Shown in pieces: positions 1 through 4,571 of a DNA stretch of 5,577 nt. This DNA comes from an uncultured Collinsella sp. Its GTDB lineage: Bacteria; Actinomycetota; Coriobacteriia; Coriobacteriales; Coriobacteriaceae. The stretch's first letter is position 1. The number at the start of each line of letters is the position of its first letter. Below the pieces are notes generated by a model. The model was not told where the DNA came from. It made no database searches and saw only the letters and a list, made by a program, of their open reading frames with translations. Location of the stretch: the NCBI GenBank assembly GCA_900554135.1, contig USFU01000110.1, positions 1 to 5,577 on the forward strand, written 5' to 3'. The translations under genes and the position numbers were made by a program.

Positions 1-597
1 GGCAGCGAGTTTAAGGCCGACGCCGTGGCGGCGCTTGCCATCCTCAACACCGTGACGGCCAGCGCGGCGGGCATGGTCTCATGGCTTGCCGTCGAGCGCG
101 TGCACACCGGTCGCCCCACGCTGGTAGGCGCCAGCACCGGTTTGGTCGCGGGCCTCGTGGTGGTCACGCCGGGCGCGGGCTTTGTCGAGCCGTGGGCGGC
201 ACTGGTCATGGGGCTGATCGTCTCGCCCGTCTGCTATTTCGCCATCAGCCACCTTAAGACCAAGTTCGGCTACGACGACGCGCTCGACGCGTTTGGCTGC
301 CATGGCATCGGCGGCATCTTGGGCGGTGTGCTCACGGGCTTGTTCTGCGTGCCGGAGCTTTCGTGGACCGGCAAGGGCGGCCTGTTCTATACGGGCGATG
401 TGTCGCTGCTCATCTCGCAGATTCTGGGCATTGTGGTGACGGTTGTTATCGTGCTGGTGCTCGATCTGGTGATCGCCGCGGCGGTCAAGGCGCTCTTCCA
501 CGGCAGCCTGCGCGTGGACGAGGCCGACGAGGCGCTGGGTCTGGATGCGAGTCAGCACGGCGAAAGCGCGTATCCCTCTTTCTCCGGGCTCGATTAG
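1..597 (+). CDS. amt: Ammonium transporter, Amt/AmtB family (C-terminal part; 5' end outside window)
   Basis: This is the C-terminal half of an Amt-type ammonium channel, a trimeric inner-membrane protein that admits NH4+/NH3. The reading frame is open from base 1, so the GTG at 25 is only an internal valine codon. The 198 visible residues are mostly hydrophobic helices. They include the family signature FGYDDALDAFGCHGIGG (fragment residues about 91-107). Its histidine (residue 101, bases 301-303) aligns with the second pore histidine of E. coli AmtB (His318). An earlier stretch, VVVTPGAGFVEP, is also typical of the family. The cytoplasmic tail contains GLDASQHGESAY, matching the conserved GLD..HGE.AY tail that takes part in gating and PII docking. 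A PII gene follows, the usual amt-glnK arrangement, so the channel is probably blocked by PII when nitrogen is plentiful. The stop codon overlaps the outer arm of a large inverted repeat. Family identity is secure; the N-terminal half cannot be judged. Confidence 0.95.
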   Translation, partial: GSEFKADAVAALAILNTVTASAAGMVSWLAVERVHTGRPTLVGASTGLVAGLVVVTPGAGFVEPWAALVMGLIVSPVCYFAISHLKTKFGYDDALDAFGCHGIGGILGGVLTGLFCVPELSWTGKGGLFYTGDVSLLISQILGIVVTVVIVLVLDLVIAAAVKALFHGSLRVDEADEALGLDASQHGESAYPSFSGLD

Positions 598-700
598 CAG
601 CTTCCCCAAGCACCGCACCTCGGCCTTCAATCGTCGTTTGCGTACCTTAAGTACGCGGCACTCCTCTTTCAGGCCGATCTGCGGCACTTGGGAAACCTGC
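597..700. repeat. Nested inverted repeat after amt
   Basis: The arms 597-626 and 671-700 are imperfect inverted copies of 30 bp, matching at about 23 positions, with core blocks CCCAAG, CCGCA and CGGCCT. Between them lies a smaller hairpin, GCGTAC-CTTAA-GTACGC (640-656). The left arm begins in the amt stop codon. No T-tract follows at once (TTTTTT occurs only from 720), so this is not a standard intrinsic terminator. It could be an interspersed REP- or MITE-like palindrome, or an RNA structure that tunes amt and PII expression differently. Confidence 0.6.
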
Positions 701-738
701 TAAGACCTGTTAGTTGCACTTTTTTGATCTGCAAGGTT

Positions 739-760
739 GGTCTGTGGCACCTGGAAAACC
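739..760 (+). repeat. Degenerate direct copy of the 676-697 repeat unit
   Basis: Bases 739-760 match 676-697 at 18 of 22 positions without gaps; the shared cores are TCTG, GGCAC and AAACC. With the inverted copy at about 601-621, this gives three related units in the amt-PII spacer. The rest of the spacer (701-811) contains a T-run at 720-725 and the AT-rich leader of the PII gene. I see no clear sigma-70 promoter, so PII may be read through from amt. Confidence 0.5.
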
Positions 761-797
761 CGTGCCATGTGAAGGAAAATTCATTTCTTTTATTGAA

Positions 798-803
798 GAG
801 AGG
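798..803 (+). promoter_or_regulatory. Ribosome binding site of the PII gene
   Basis: GAGAGG ends 8 nt before the ATG at 812 and fixes the start of the PII gene. It also matches the expected PII N-terminus, MKKI. Confidence 0.7.
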
Positions 804-811
804 AATTCACT

Positions 812-1150
812 ATGAAGAAGATTACGGCGATTGTTCGTGCCGAGAAGCTCGAGGTTCTTAAGGATGCGCTGTTTGCTGCCGATGTTCGCGGCATGACGAT
901 TAACCAGGTGCAGGGCTGCGGTGCGCAGCATGGCTGGAAGGAGTACGTGCGCGGCAACGAGTTGCTCGTCAACACGATCCCTAAGGTGCAGTTCACCCTC
1001 ATCTGCGCCGACGAGCACGTCGATGGTATTGTCGACATCATCTGCAACGCCGCGCGCACCGGCGCCGTCGGCGACGGCAAGATTTGGGTCGAACCGGTCG
1101 AAGATGTCATCCGTATCCGCACCGGCGAGCACGGCCCCGCCGCGGTGTAG
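812..1150 (+). CDS. glnK: PII nitrogen regulatory protein (GlnB/GlnK family) lacking Tyr51
   Basis: This is a complete 112-residue PII protein, the usual family length, and aligns without gaps to E. coli GlnB/GlnK. PII trimers sense ATP/ADP and 2-oxoglutarate and bind targets such as AmtB through the T-loop. Ligand residues are kept: Gly37, Gln39, Gly41, Lys58, the GDGK loop (87-90), and Arg101 and Arg103 in VIRIRTGE. The body motif NAARTGAVGDGKIWVEPVED is classic. Two positions are unusual. Residue 51, normally the uridylylated or adenylylated tyrosine, is leucine (RGNELLVN). Residue 38, usually arginine, is alanine. A tyrosine at 45 is the only one in the T-loop. The gene lies downstream of amt, so the name glnK follows the amt-glnK convention; glnB would serve equally. 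I infer that it works by ligand binding alone, without GlnD-type modification. Confidence 0.93.
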   Translation: MKKITAIVRAEKLEVLKDALFAADVRGMTINQVQGCGAQHGWKEYVRGNELLVNTIPKVQFTLICADEHVDGIVDIICNAARTGAVGDGKIWVEPVEDVIRIRTGEHGPAAV

Positions 1151-1163
1151 AACCGACCGTTTG

Positions 1164-1217
1164 CCATCCGCAACGTTAAAATATCGCAGTGAGGCATAAG
1201 GCTTGCGTTGCGGATGG
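1164..1217. repeat. 12-bp perfect inverted repeat in front of tetR
   Basis: CCATCCGCAACG (1164-1175) and CGTTGCGGATGG (1206-1217) are perfect inverse complements separated by 30 bp. The right arm ends 7 bp before the preferred tetR start at 1225 and covers most of the only purine-rich stretch (GGATGGG) that could serve as its ribosome site. No T-run follows, so this is not an ordinary terminator for the PII gene. It could be a translational control hairpin or a protein site. Confidence 0.55.
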
Positions 1218-1224
1218 GCGGATT

Positions 1225-1887
1225 ATGGGTCGCAATAAATATCCCGAAGAGACGGTCGCGAAGATTCTCGACGCGGCGCTGGAGCTATTCTGCGCACAGG
1301 GCTATGAGGGAACGAGCATCCAGGATATCGTTGACCGTCTCGATGGCATGACCAAGGGCGCTATCTATCATCACTTCAAGAGCAAAGAAGAGATTTTTAA
1401 CGCCTCATTTGATCGGGCGATGGCTCCCGTTGTTGAGCGCCGCCGCGCGACGCTCGGTGCTGGCAATATGACGGGCGCCCAAAAGCTCAAGCGACTTTAC
1501 GCACCCGAGTCCGTCGTTCCGCAGATTGAGTTATGGGCGCGCATGCATCCTGCGGCAGATCCGGTAAAGAGTTCGCGTCTACTGGCGATGCAGTATCAGG
1601 GCTCGTTTGACGAATCGGCGGATGGCTATTTATTGCCGGTGATCGAGGAAGGCATCGCCGACGGCTCCATTGCGTGCGCATGCCCGCGTGAAGCGGCAGA
1701 GGCCGTATCGTTGCTAGCGAATCTTTGGCTGTTGCCATTGTTCCGTCCGCTTGAGCCCAAGGAGCGAATGGTCGCTCGCGCGCAATGTTTGGCGCAGATG
1801 GCGGCCGCGGTGGGGCTCGATTTGGGGGAAGAAGTGCTTCAGACAACGGCCCAGATTTGGGACGTATGGAACTGTGCCGGGTGGTAA
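1225..1887 (+). CDS. TetR/AcrR-family repressor, probably of the downstream MFS transporter
   Basis: This 220-residue protein has the standard TetR N-terminal DNA-binding domain. Helix 1 covers about residues 8-25 (ETVAKILDAALELFCAQG). The helix-turn-helix follows at about 30-51, with TSIQDIVDRL, then the recognition helix MTKGAIYHHF and KSKEEIF. The remaining roughly 150 residues are helical ligand-binding and dimer domain, with an unusual cysteine pair around IACACP. I chose the ATG at 1225 because the protein then begins MGRNKYPEET, as TetR proteins do. A GTG at 1189 would add 12 residues but has no better ribosome site. The inverted repeat 1164-1217 lies just upstream. Two bases after its stop begins the first of two matching operators that lead into the MFS gene, so it very likely represses that transporter until an unknown drug or metabolite binds. 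The ligand cannot be told from sequence. Confidence 0.88.
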   Translation: MGRNKYPEETVAKILDAALELFCAQGYEGTSIQDIVDRLDGMTKGAIYHHFKSKEEIFNASFDRAMAPVVERRRATLGAGNMTGAQKLKRLYAPESVVPQIELWARMHPAADPVKSSRLLAMQYQGSFDESADGYLLPVIEEGIADGSIACACPREAAEAVSLLANLWLLPLFRPLEPKERMVARAQCLAQMAAAVGLDLGEEVLQTTAQIWDVWNCAGW

Positions 1888-1889
1888 TA

Positions 1890-1908
1890 TACATACTAAC
1901 GGTATGTA
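1890..1908. promoter_or_regulatory. Operator 1, TetR-type palindrome
   Basis: TACATAC-TAACG-GTATGTA has perfect 7-bp arms around a 5-bp spacer. It starts 2 bp after the tetR stop codon. It shares arms and spacing with operator 2, and their centres are 66 bp apart (1899 and 1965). Size and symmetry fit a TetR dimer site; the binding protein is inferred from position. Confidence 0.72.
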
Positions 1909-1917
1909 AATTGATGT

Positions 1918-1943
1918 AAAAGGGTGGCTACGGCCGCCCTTTT
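1918..1943 (+). terminator. Intrinsic terminator of tetR with UACG tetraloop
   Basis: The 11-bp stem AAAAGGGTGGC / GCCGCCCTTTT contains one G-U pair and is closed by the stable tetraloop c(UACG)g. It ends in TTTT. It lies 30 bp after the tetR stop and between the two operators, so it should separate tetR transcription from the MFS gene. The flanking A-run and T-run could let it act in both directions. The U-tract is short, so some readthrough is possible. Confidence 0.75.
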
Positions 1944-1954
1944 CAGGCCATTAA

Positions 1955-1975
1955 ATACATACCAACAGTATGTAT
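1955..1975. promoter_or_regulatory. Operator 2, TetR-type palindrome next to the MFS ribosome site
   Basis: ATACATAC-CAACA-GTATGTAT has perfect 8-bp arms and matches operator 1 in arms and spacing. It ends directly before the AGGAGG ribosome site (1976-1981) of the MFS gene. A repressor here would sit at or just past the transcription start. I could not find a convincing -35/-10 pair for the MFS gene; TAAATA (1952-1957) is the best -10 candidate and would place initiation inside this operator. Confidence 0.75.
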
Positions 1976-1988
1976 AGGAGGCAAAGCG

Positions 1989-3251
1989 ATGGATGGGATG
2001 AGTAATATCGATGCCGTGCCAGCGTCAAAGACAGTGCTGTCTATAAGACTCGTCGGTCTTCTCGGTGCGCAGCTGTGCGTGTATTCGACGTTGTCGGCGC
2101 TGTGCTTTGCGTGTCCGCTTTACTTGCTCGACCGCAGCGGCTCGTCAACGCTATATGGCGTCGTCGTAGCGATAGCGTTTATACTGGGCGTGCTTGCGAC
2201 TCCGGCTGGCGGAGTATTAGCTGATCGAGAGGGACATCGCAGCGTTCTAGCAGCTCTCGGTATTGTTTTAATGATTGCAGCGATGCTATTTGTCCCCATG
2301 AAGCGCTCGTTGCCCCTTGCGGCCGTTGTAGCGGTGATGCTGTGCGTCCAATACGCCGTTCAATCTATTCTGAAGCCGATACTTCAAATCGAGACGCTGC
2401 GCATAGCCGGCAAGGAAAAGGTCGAGCGGGCCACCGCATTAGTGTCGCAGACGACCATGGCGAGCAATATTCTAGGTCCCGTGGTTGGAACAGCCGTCTA
2501 CGGATGCTTTGGAATCGATGCCCTTTGCGCGATCGCGGCGGCGGCGTTTGCGATGTCGTCGCTGCTGTATTGGGCCGCACTCAAACGAAATGTCCATTCT
2601 GAAGTGACGGAGGATGGCTCGACTCGCATGGCATGCCAAAGCGATTTTCGGTCGGCGATTCGGTACCTGCTTCAAAATACCTCGTTGCTCGCTGTGATTT
2701 TGCTTGCGGCTGTTTTGAATCTTGCGTTGGTTGGGTTAACGATTGGTGCGCCCGTTATTGTTACAAGGCATCTCGGCATGCAATCTTCCTGCGTTGGGAT
2801 TATTGAGGCGGCTATGGGGCTGGGCGGCCTTGTAGGCGGCGGCCTAGTCGGTATTTGGCCGAATCGCTTTTCTTTCAATGGCATATGCCGATATGTTGCG
2901 ATGATCTGCCTTGGAGTCGTGCCGGTTATTGTCACGCTACCGATCGGCGTTGACGTAATTGTGTTTGCCGCGCTTACAGTCGGTTCGGCATGGGTCATGG
3001 TGTGGGCAAGCATTGCGTCAGTCGAAATCGTTGCATTCGTTCAGCGGACGGCGCCGACGGAACTCTGCGGAAAGGTGCTTTCGGTCGTATACATGGCGCT
3101 TTTCTGCGCAACGCCTATTGGCCAATTGGCGTACGGATTCGCATATGATCGATGGGCGCCGGCGGCCGTGTTCGCAGCTATGCTGGTGGTATTGGTGCTG
3201 ACGACGGTGCTGTTTTATCGCTTGAAAAGTCGCTCACGACAAACAATGTGA
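1989..3251 (+). CDS. Major facilitator superfamily transporter, drug-efflux type
   Basis: This 420-residue integral membrane protein has about 12 predicted hydrophobic helices in two halves, the usual MFS length. The loop between helices 2 and 3 carries GGVLADREGHR (residues 74-84), a good match to MFS motif A. GPVVGTAVYG (163-172) resembles the helix-5 antiporter motif C. A hydrophilic central loop at about 199-230 separates the halves, and the C-terminus is short and basic. These features fit proton-driven export of small molecules; the substrate is unknown. The start at 1989 is set by AGGAGG 7 nt upstream; an ATG at 1998 is less well placed. Two operators and an upstream TetR gene indicate ligand-induced expression. 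The gene uses TTA leucine codons at least four times, plus ATA, AGA and AGG, which are rare in the neighbouring amt, PII and HAD genes, suggesting a different origin. Macrolide- or multidrug-type efflux is only a guess. Confidence 0.88.
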   Translation: MDGMSNIDAVPASKTVLSIRLVGLLGAQLCVYSTLSALCFACPLYLLDRSGSSTLYGVVVAIAFILGVLATPAGGVLADREGHRSVLAALGIVLMIAAMLFVPMKRSLPLAAVVAVMLCVQYAVQSILKPILQIETLRIAGKEKVERATALVSQTTMASNILGPVVGTAVYGCFGIDALCAIAAAAFAMSSLLYWAALKRNVHSEVTEDGSTRMACQSDFRSAIRYLLQNTSLLAVILLAAVLNLALVGLTIGAPVIVTRHLGMQSSCVGIIEAAMGLGGLVGGGLVGIWPNRFSFNGICRYVAMICLGVVPVIVTLPIGVDVIVFAALTVGSAWVMVWASIASVEIVAFVQRTAPTELCGKVLSVVYMALFCATPIGQLAYGFAYDRWAPAAVFAAMLVVLVLTTVLFYRLKSRSRQTM

Positions 3252-3261
3252 CATGAGCGGC

Positions 3262-3289
3262 GCAGCGGTTTAACAGAAGCAGCCGCTGC
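3262..3289. terminator. Weak hairpin after the MFS gene
   Basis: GCAGCGG (3262-3268) and CCGCTGC (3283-3289) form a 7-bp perfect stem with a 14-nt loop, 10 bp after the MFS stop. No T-tract follows on either strand, so termination here is doubtful. It is the only hairpin near the end of that gene apart from the repeat at 3313-3360. Confidence 0.3.
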
Positions 3290-3312
3290 AGTGCGGGGCG
3301 CCCATACGAGAA

Positions 3313-3360
3313 CATGTCTTTCCTTCGTCTACAATATCGTGCAGACGAAGGAGAGACATG
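3313..3360. promoter_or_regulatory. 18-bp inverted repeat over the HAD promoter, ribosome site and start codon
   Basis: The arms 3313-3330 and 3343-3360 match at 17 of 18 positions, and the one exception is a G-U pair in RNA. The 12-nt loop is ACAATATCGTGC. TACAAT (3330-3335), a good -10 hexamer, spans the end of the left arm and the loop; no good -35 box is visible. The right arm holds AGGAG (3349-3353) and the ATG at 3358. If transcription starts near 3342, the left arm is not in the mRNA and the palindrome must act as DNA, as an operator. If transcription starts farther upstream, the RNA hairpin would hide the ribosome site. Confidence 0.65.
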
Positions 3361-4221
3361 CCCATGATCAAGATGTTTGCGAGTGACCTAGATGGAACGC
3401 TGCTTAACGCCCTGCACGAGGCCGACGGAACCATCCGCCGCGCCATTCGCGAGCTGACCGAAGCTGGACTGCACGTGGTTCCCGCTACGGGTCGCTCGAC
3501 GCTGCCGATCGGTGAGCATGGCTTTACCGGTTTGGCGCTCGACGCCTGCTGCTCCAACGGGTCCATCGTTCGCGACAGCCATGGCGAGGTGCTCAAGACC
3601 TGGACCATCGACCCTCAAATCGTCGAAGAGCTGCTCAAGGCGTTCCCGGACATCTGCTTTGACTGCTCTACGCCCGACGGAATGTTCTCGAGCGGGTCGT
3701 TTGAGATGCACCAAGCGGGTTTTAAGAAGGACAGCCCCATCAAGCGCATCGTAATGCGCGGCATGCGTGCCCGCGGCGGCTATCACGAGGAGCAGTATTT
3801 TGACCAGTCGATCGGCGACATTCTGCGCCACGACGTTTGCAAGATTAACTGCCGCGTGACCTCGACCGAGCTGGAGCGCGACCTTAAGGCGTATCTGGCC
3901 GAGCGCTCGGACCGCGTGGTCAACGCGCCATTCGACCCGGTGATGTTCGAGATCACGGATGCTTCGTGCAACAAGGGCGAGAGCGTTGCCTGGCTGGCAA
4001 GCTACTACGGTATTGTCGAGGATGAGGTCGCGGTCTACGGCGACGGCGGCAACGACATCGCCATGCTCAAACGTTTTCGCCATAGCTATGCGACCAAAAA
4101 CGGCAGCGATGCGGCCAGGGCGGCGGCAAGCGCGACCATCGGCAGCTGCATGACCCATGCCGTCCCCAAACACATGCTTGCCACCATGCGCAACCAAAAC
4201 TCCCGCACCGTCATCGAATAA
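3358..4221 (+). CDS. Cof-type HAD-superfamily phosphatase (HAD-IIB)
   Basis: This 287-residue protein has all four HAD motifs. Motif I is DLDGTLL (residues 10-16) with nucleophile Asp10 and acid/base Asp12. Motif II is the threonine in ATGRS (43-47, Thr44). SNGS (66-69) is the usual Cof-family element after it. Motif III is Lys206 in NKGESVAWL, and motif IV is GDGGND (228-233) with Mg2+ ligands Asp229 and Asp233. The long insert between residues about 80 and 190 is the C2 cap typical of Cof/YidA-like enzymes, which remove phosphate from sugar phosphates or similar metabolites in the cytosol. The exact substrate is not readable. The start may be 3358 or the ATG at 3364; AGGAG ends 4 or 10 nt upstream, respectively. 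Both give the same core protein. The gene appears to be transcribed alone, behind the inverted repeat at 3313-3360. Its stop codon overlaps the first 28-bp repeat. Confidence 0.93.
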   Translation: MPMIKMFASDLDGTLLNALHEADGTIRRAIRELTEAGLHVVPATGRSTLPIGEHGFTGLALDACCSNGSIVRDSHGEVLKTWTIDPQIVEELLKAFPDICFDCSTPDGMFSSGSFEMHQAGFKKDSPIKRIVMRGMRARGGYHEEQYFDQSIGDILRHDVCKINCRVTSTELERDLKAYLAERSDRVVNAPFDPVMFEITDASCNKGESVAWLASYYGIVEDEVAVYGDGGNDIAMLKRFRHSYATKNGSDAARAAASATIGSCMTHAVPKHMLATMRNQNSRTVIE

Positions 4222-4247
4222 TGTGACAAAGGGACTGTCCCTTTGTC
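4220..4247. repeat. Palindromic repeat, copy 1 (left border of small-toxin segment)
   Basis: GACAAAGGGA-CTG-TCCCTTTGTC is a perfect 10-bp hairpin with a 3-nt loop (4225-4247), preceded by AATGT. The 28-bp unit recurs at 4656-4683 with one base different (position 25). The unit overlaps the HAD stop codon (TAA 4219-4221), so it may act as the end-of-transcript hairpin of that gene. It resembles dispersed palindromes I associate with gut Coriobacteriia; that link is from memory and unchecked. Confidence 0.7.
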
Positions 4248-4273
4248 GGGGGAGGGGTCCGTGCTTTGGAATA

Positions 4274-4287
4274 CGAACATATATTCG
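4274..4287. promoter_or_regulatory. Near-consensus LexA (SOS) box upstream of the small peptide gene
   Basis: CGAACATATATTCG matches the Gram-positive and actinobacterial LexA consensus CGAAC-N4-GTTCG at 9 of the 10 defined positions. It sits inside a slightly longer palindrome, ATACGAA-N6-TTCGTAT (4271-4290). The palindrome covers the presumed -35 region of the promoter at 4284-4313, where LexA would block RNA polymerase. Confidence 0.6.
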
Positions 4288-4313
4288 TATATATAACTAG
4301 GCTCTGGTAGAAT
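4284..4313 (+). promoter_or_regulatory. Promoter of the small peptide gene
   Basis: TAGAAT (4308-4313) differs from the -10 consensus at one base. TTCGTA (4284-4289), 18 bp upstream, is a weak -35 box overlapping the LexA-like site. Transcription would begin near 4320 and give a leader of about 58 nt. The same TAGAAT occurs on the other strand at the far end of the locus (4572-4577). Confidence 0.5.
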
Positions 4314-4363
4314 CGGTATCGTTGACGGCAGTTCCATGTGCCGGGCAGTGCCTTCCATCTGAT

Positions 4364-4373
4364 GGGAGGTGAT
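4364..4373 (+). promoter_or_regulatory. Strong ribosome site, possibly masked by a local hairpin
   Basis: GGGAGGTGAT (4364-4373) is complementary to the end of 16S rRNA over nine bases. It stands 8 nt (from GGGAGG) before the ATG at 4378; the in-frame ATG at 4372 is too close. ATGGG (4362-4366) can pair with CCCAT (4375-4379), placing the ribosome site in the loop and part of the start codon in the stem. This suggests regulated translation. Confidence 0.55.
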
Positions 4374-4377
4374 GCCC

Positions 4378-4503
4378 ATGACCGATTTGATTGATTTCGT
4401 GAGACTTCTGACCGCTTTGGCCTCGTTCTTCACGGCGCTTGTCGGCCTTTCCGAGGCACTCAAGCAGCGTTCGAAGCGCAACAGAAGGGGTCGCCGCCGC
4501 TAA
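4378..4503 (+). CDS. Small hydrophobic peptide with basic tail, candidate type I toxin
   Basis: The gene encodes 41 residues: M-T-D-L-I-D-F, a hydrophobic stretch to about residue 24 (LIDFVRLLTALASFFTALVG), then EALKQ and a tail with ten Arg/Lys among the last 13 residues. One short membrane helix with a cationic end is the pattern of type I toxins and holin-like toxins such as TisB, Fst and TxpA, which damage the membrane when over-expressed. I do not recognise a specific family. The start at 4378 follows a strong ribosome site; 4372 would add two residues. Support for a real gene comes from the ribosome site, a TAGAAT promoter, a LexA-like box, and flanking structured RNA with a convergent promoter. 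The whole unit lies between two copies of a palindromic repeat. A small regulatory or membrane-protein-partner peptide is the alternative. Toxicity is inferred only. Confidence 0.68.
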   Translation: MTDLIDFVRLLTALASFFTALVGLSEALKQRSKRNRRGRRR

Positions 4504-4515
4504 GGCGTTGACCCC
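4487..4515. other. Hairpin spanning the stop codon of the small peptide gene
   Basis: GGGGTC (4487-4492) pairs with GACCCC (4510-4515), and inside it CGCC (4495-4498) pairs with GGCG (4504-4507), with the stop codon in the loop region. The same structure forms on the minus strand, where it could end or stabilise the antisense transcript. The U-run needed for a normal terminator is absent on both strands. Confidence 0.4.
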
Positions 4516-4529
4516 CTAATGCAAACAAC

Positions 4530-4568
4530 GGCGCTGCCCAGCTAACCACAACTTGGGCTGCCGTCGAC
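4530..4568 (+). other. Structured 3' region complementary to the small mRNA's own leader
   Basis: Bases 4558-4568 can pair with 4321-4331 over 11 bp, and 4530-4539 with 4343-4352 over 10 bp, each with one G-U pair. The two helices are nested, so they can form together and close the mRNA into a 5'-3' loop. A competing local hairpin uses GCCCA (4536-4540) and TGGGC (4554-4558). This is the kind of switch seen in hok-type toxin mRNAs. Confidence 0.5.
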
Positions 4569-4571
4569 ACT

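Larger units (their letters stand above)
4487..4568 (-). ncRNA. Candidate antisense RNA (antitoxin) to the 3' end of the small peptide mRNA
   Basis: The minus-strand promoter at 4572-4600 would start an RNA near 4564-4568 that runs back over the 3' untranslated region and possibly the stop codon of the peptide gene. Its first part can fold into a hairpin (CGGC and GCCCA on one side, TGGGC and GCCG on the other; about 4532-4563) followed by UUGUUUG. That could be a poor terminator, giving an RNA of only about 45-50 nt; otherwise the RNA may extend to the hairpin at 4487-4515. Its 5' sequence nearly repeats the 5' end of the sense mRNA. The 3' end is unknown. Confidence 0.4.

Noticed and set aside
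79..687. A 202-codon minus-strand open frame over amt
   Set aside because: It is low-complexity (His/Arg/Ala-rich), antisense to a clear Amt sequence, and has no credible ribosome site.
598..811. A riboswitch or T-box leader upstream of the PII gene
   Set aside because: No known aptamer core or T-box motif is visible; the structure is explained by repeated units.
1161..1182. A sigma-70 promoter TTGCCA ... TAAAAT for tetR
   Set aside because: The hexamers are only 10 bp apart, far from the 16-18 bp needed.
1189..1224. GTG start giving a 12-residue longer TetR protein
   Set aside because: The added residues do not resemble a TetR N-terminus and there is no better ribosome site; 1225 gives the typical beginning.
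3388..4197. A long minus-strand open frame (269 codons) opposite the HAD gene
   Set aside because: It is the mirror of a high-GC coding region, shows no recognisable domain, and the sense frame carries all four HAD motifs.
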